A stretch of 32,569 nt of DNA, from NCBI GenBank assembly GCA_012295275.1, contig CM022678.1:8960659-8993227 (forward strand), read 5' to 3'. A model generated the notes under the pieces. That model did no database searches. It was not told where the DNA came from and was given only the letters and a program-made list of their open reading frames with translations. The stretch is from Chrysomallon squamiferum (lineage: Eukaryota; Mollusca; Gastropoda; Neomphalida; Peltospiridae). The position numbers and the translations under genes are program-made. The stretch's first letter is position 1. Each line of letters opens with the position of its first letter. This document shows, in pieces, positions 30,331 to 32,569 of this stretch.

Positions 30331-30724
30331 GTATGTAGCAACAGTTTTATTTCTCTCTAACTTTTATAAGGAATTTAATGTATTTATGAAATAATTAAGT
30401 AGCCTAAAATTGTCACGTATTGGGGAAAATAATTAAAAAATGAAAAGAAAAAATCATGAAAAAAATCTTTATTATTAGACAGGGTCCTTCATTAAATGGA
30501 TTATTTATTTATTTATGATTTCAGTTTATTGTTTTTCTTGTTACTGTCATCATTATTATTATTATAACTTATTTATCTGTTTTTAATCATCATTATCATT
30601 ATTGTTATTTACATTTTATTATTGTTATTATTATAAACATTTGTTTTATGGCTTCTGTGATGATGGCTAAATATGATTGTTTTTAAAATTTCAGTGTATC
30701 ACATATTTTTGTAATTTCACACAG

Positions 30725-30851
30725 TTCTCTGGTGTGAGACACTACAAGTCTACCTGACTGTGAAGATTTCTGGTGAAACATTGGCTGACTACAATCTGAA
30801 CAAACTGGAGGAAGGATCCCAGCTCTGTTATAAAATCTTCATTTACATCAG
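30725..30851 (+). CDS. Exon of unknown family, phase 1-2
   Basis: This 127-nt segment runs from acceptor cacacag to donor gtactg. In the phase set by the preceding exon it is open throughout: VLWCETLQVYLTVKISGE, TLADYNLNKLEEGS and QLCYKIFIYIR. The alternating hydrophobic pattern (QVYLTVKIS) suggests a beta-rich domain and the rest a helix. No family is recognised with confidence. This pair of exons has the cleanest coding signal to the right of the CAMSAP remnant. Confidence 0.55.
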
Positions 30852-31722
30852 GTACTGCCCTTTTTATTACACCTTGTTGTATTTGATTTAGATTATTGAG
30901 AAAAATGGTTTTAATGTTATTCTATTGACAAAGATAACAGTAAAATGATAGCAGCAATTCATCTGGTGACACAACATTTATGAATGTTGTATTTTGATAC
31001 AGATTTTAAAAATAGTTTTAACATAAAATATTATAAATGGCTGTTTATTTTTATTATTTCTTTGTTATTCTTATTATCTCATTTAAAAGGGTATACCTGT
31101 CCAATCAAAGAATTAGTTTTTAATTGTGTTCATGACAGTAACTTGCTTTTCAAAAGAAAAGTGAATTTTTGCAATTATAATATATTGGGTTTTAGAGTCA
31201 ACTGTTAATTGAGATATTTCACATTCCACTGTGCATGTGCCCATTGCCGGGTAATTCAAGGATGCAAATTGTGAGATCTTGGCAAAATAGCCCTACTTGC
31301 AAATTGGTGGGCAAAACCAATCATTCTGTAATGGGAGGCCACGACCATTGTTCAGTTATCAACTGTTACAGTTGCAGACATCTATGTACAAGTATGTACA
31401 TGTTTGTGTGAGTATGTGAGTAAAGGTACAATCTTCAATATAACAATTATATGTTACTCAAAAATAAATGGTTTATATATAGAGTTGCTACTTTTTTGAG
31501 CATAAAGTATGTATACTTGTGCATGTTTCAACTAATTACACCTAACAATGTTTGTAGTAATTCTGTGGGGGAGGGGCAACTGCTACCCTTGATCTGGAAC
31601 TGAATTGTTTTGAGAGGTGGTTTTTTCAATTATTCTGTGTGGGTGTGTGTAAACATACAGGCTCCCATTTTTGTAGGTGGGAGGATAGCAGGCTGGGTAA
31701 CAGCATTTATGTGTATTAATAT

Positions 31723-31757
<35 letters not shown>

Positions 31758-31767
31758 GCACATTTAC

Positions 31768-31830
<63 letters not shown>

Positions 31831-32259
31831 ATACAACACTGATACCTTTATAACCATCGATTCCAGGTAAACAAAAGTCAATGACAGACAGCATGGTCTT
31901 TTATGGTTTGTGGACTTAAGGCTTTCAACACATCCATCTGAGAAATATTTATAACTTTTCAAACTTAAACATTCATGTGAAATCCCTATCAAATGTTTGG
32001 TTTGTAATTTTTAATCTGGTTTTATCAAAACACTTGTGTACAAGTCATAGAGACTTTGTTCAAGTTGTTGCACTGGTTTTTAATTTGAACCATTCCAATG
32101 TGAATTTCAGCAGACCTTTTCTACAGCCATTCTACCATCTAATTCAAAACTTGTACATGTTAGTTGTCAAAGTTTAAAGTTTGAAGCTAGTCATGTCACC
32201 CATAACAACCTGTCACACCCCTAATTTGTAAATAGACTAGTTTGAGTCTGTTTTGTTGT
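30852..32259. other. Right flank without recognised gene
   Basis: AT-rich and non-repetitive apart from the microsatellite at 31,724-31,828. A 74-codon frame (30,984-31,208) and a 66-codon frame (31,977-32,177) lack splice signals and recognisable similarity. Intron or intergenic. Confidence 0.4.
31724..31828. repeat. (TA)n-(TG)n and (GA)n microsatellites
   Basis: An 18-bp TA tract, TATG/TG units, then 55 bp of GA. Confidence 0.95.
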
Positions 32260-32569
32260 GTCAATTAAAAAAGAGGAAATGTCATGGAATATGAAAAAAG
32301 GGGTAATTAGTCTTTTTTTACAATAAAAACAGAGATAAAGCAGACCTTAAAAATTTCAGACCTATTAGTCCTTTAAATGTAGAGTATAAAATTATATCTA
32401 AAATTCTTGCTAATCGTGTTAAACAGGTTATGTCGACTATTATTTCATCAGTACAAAGCTGTCACTTTACTTAATATATAATAAATGCAATTTATGCAAT
32501 TAATTCCATATCAGTAATATTATTATTTTTATTTAGAAATGCTATTATTTTTATTTAGAAACTCTTTTA
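32260..32569 (+). mobile_element. LINE reverse-transcriptase fragment, cut by window edge
   Basis: It reads MKKGVISLF, then after a run of seven T (32,313-32,319) in another frame NKNRDKADLKNFRPISPL, NVEYKIISKILANRVKQV and MSTIISSVQ. This is the start of the LINE RT domain (K-G-x-I-S-L...L-K-N-x-R-P-I-S-L-L-N-x-x-Y-K-I...K-x-L-A-N-R). One T too many breaks the frame. The following YIINAIYAINSI may continue it to the edge. It is probably the same family as the endonuclease fragments at 26,200 and 3,480, but not a continuation of either. Confidence 0.83.

Overview
This window is nuclear DNA from an animal. It is very AT-rich and intron-rich, full of long di- and trinucleotide microsatellites and LINE debris, and carries spliced exons of metazoan-only families (CAMSAP/patronin and calcium-binding EGF domains). 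Many long GA/TC and AAT tracts with short exons would fit a mollusc or other lophotrochozoan, but that is a guess. There are no bacterial-style genes, CRISPR arrays or convincing tRNA/rRNA genes.

Layout. The window is dominated by a large imperfect inverted repeat. The left arm (about 1,780-10,973) ends exactly at a run of 200 Ns (10,974-11,173). The right arm (17,907 to about 29,130) is its reverse complement. Each arm carries the same head-to-head pair of gene remnants. One is a CAMSAP/patronin-like exon series (minus strand on the left, plus strand on the right), with recognisable calponin-homology (CH) region exons in the right order and mostly compatible intron phases. The other is a series of EGF-like exons (plus strand on the left, minus strand on the right), mostly phase 1-1. 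The two point away from a CpG-richer intergenic stretch (6,380-6,670; 22,430-23,690). The EGF 3' ends of both arms face the central spacer.

The spacer (11,174-17,340) has no recognisable gene. It holds a 22-bp minisatellite of about 11 copies, GA/TC/AAT/AGT microsatellites up to about 177 bp, a 152-bp tandem pair and a 546-bp tandem pair. Beyond the right arm the CAMSAP series goes on with a serine/lysine-rich exon (to about 29,808). Then come two phase-compatible exons of unknown family (30,261-30,851) and a LINE reverse-transcriptase fragment at the edge.

State of the genes. Neither CAMSAP nor EGF copy reads through. Several lesions are shared by both arms: a TGA in a CH exon, a T-run frameshift in the next CH exon, and frameshifts and a stop in the EGF exons. 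The arms therefore descend from an already lesioned template, or share systematic consensus errors. Other lesions are private: the left arm lost a CAMSAP exon and an EGF splice donor, and the right arm has two stops in a CAMSAP exon. An extra, intact copy of one CAMSAP exon sits at 2,919-2,998, so more than two paralogues contributed.

The central question is whether the palindrome is real or the left contig is a divergent haplotype scaffolded in inverted orientation beside its allele. The 200-N gap at the arm tip makes the second option serious.
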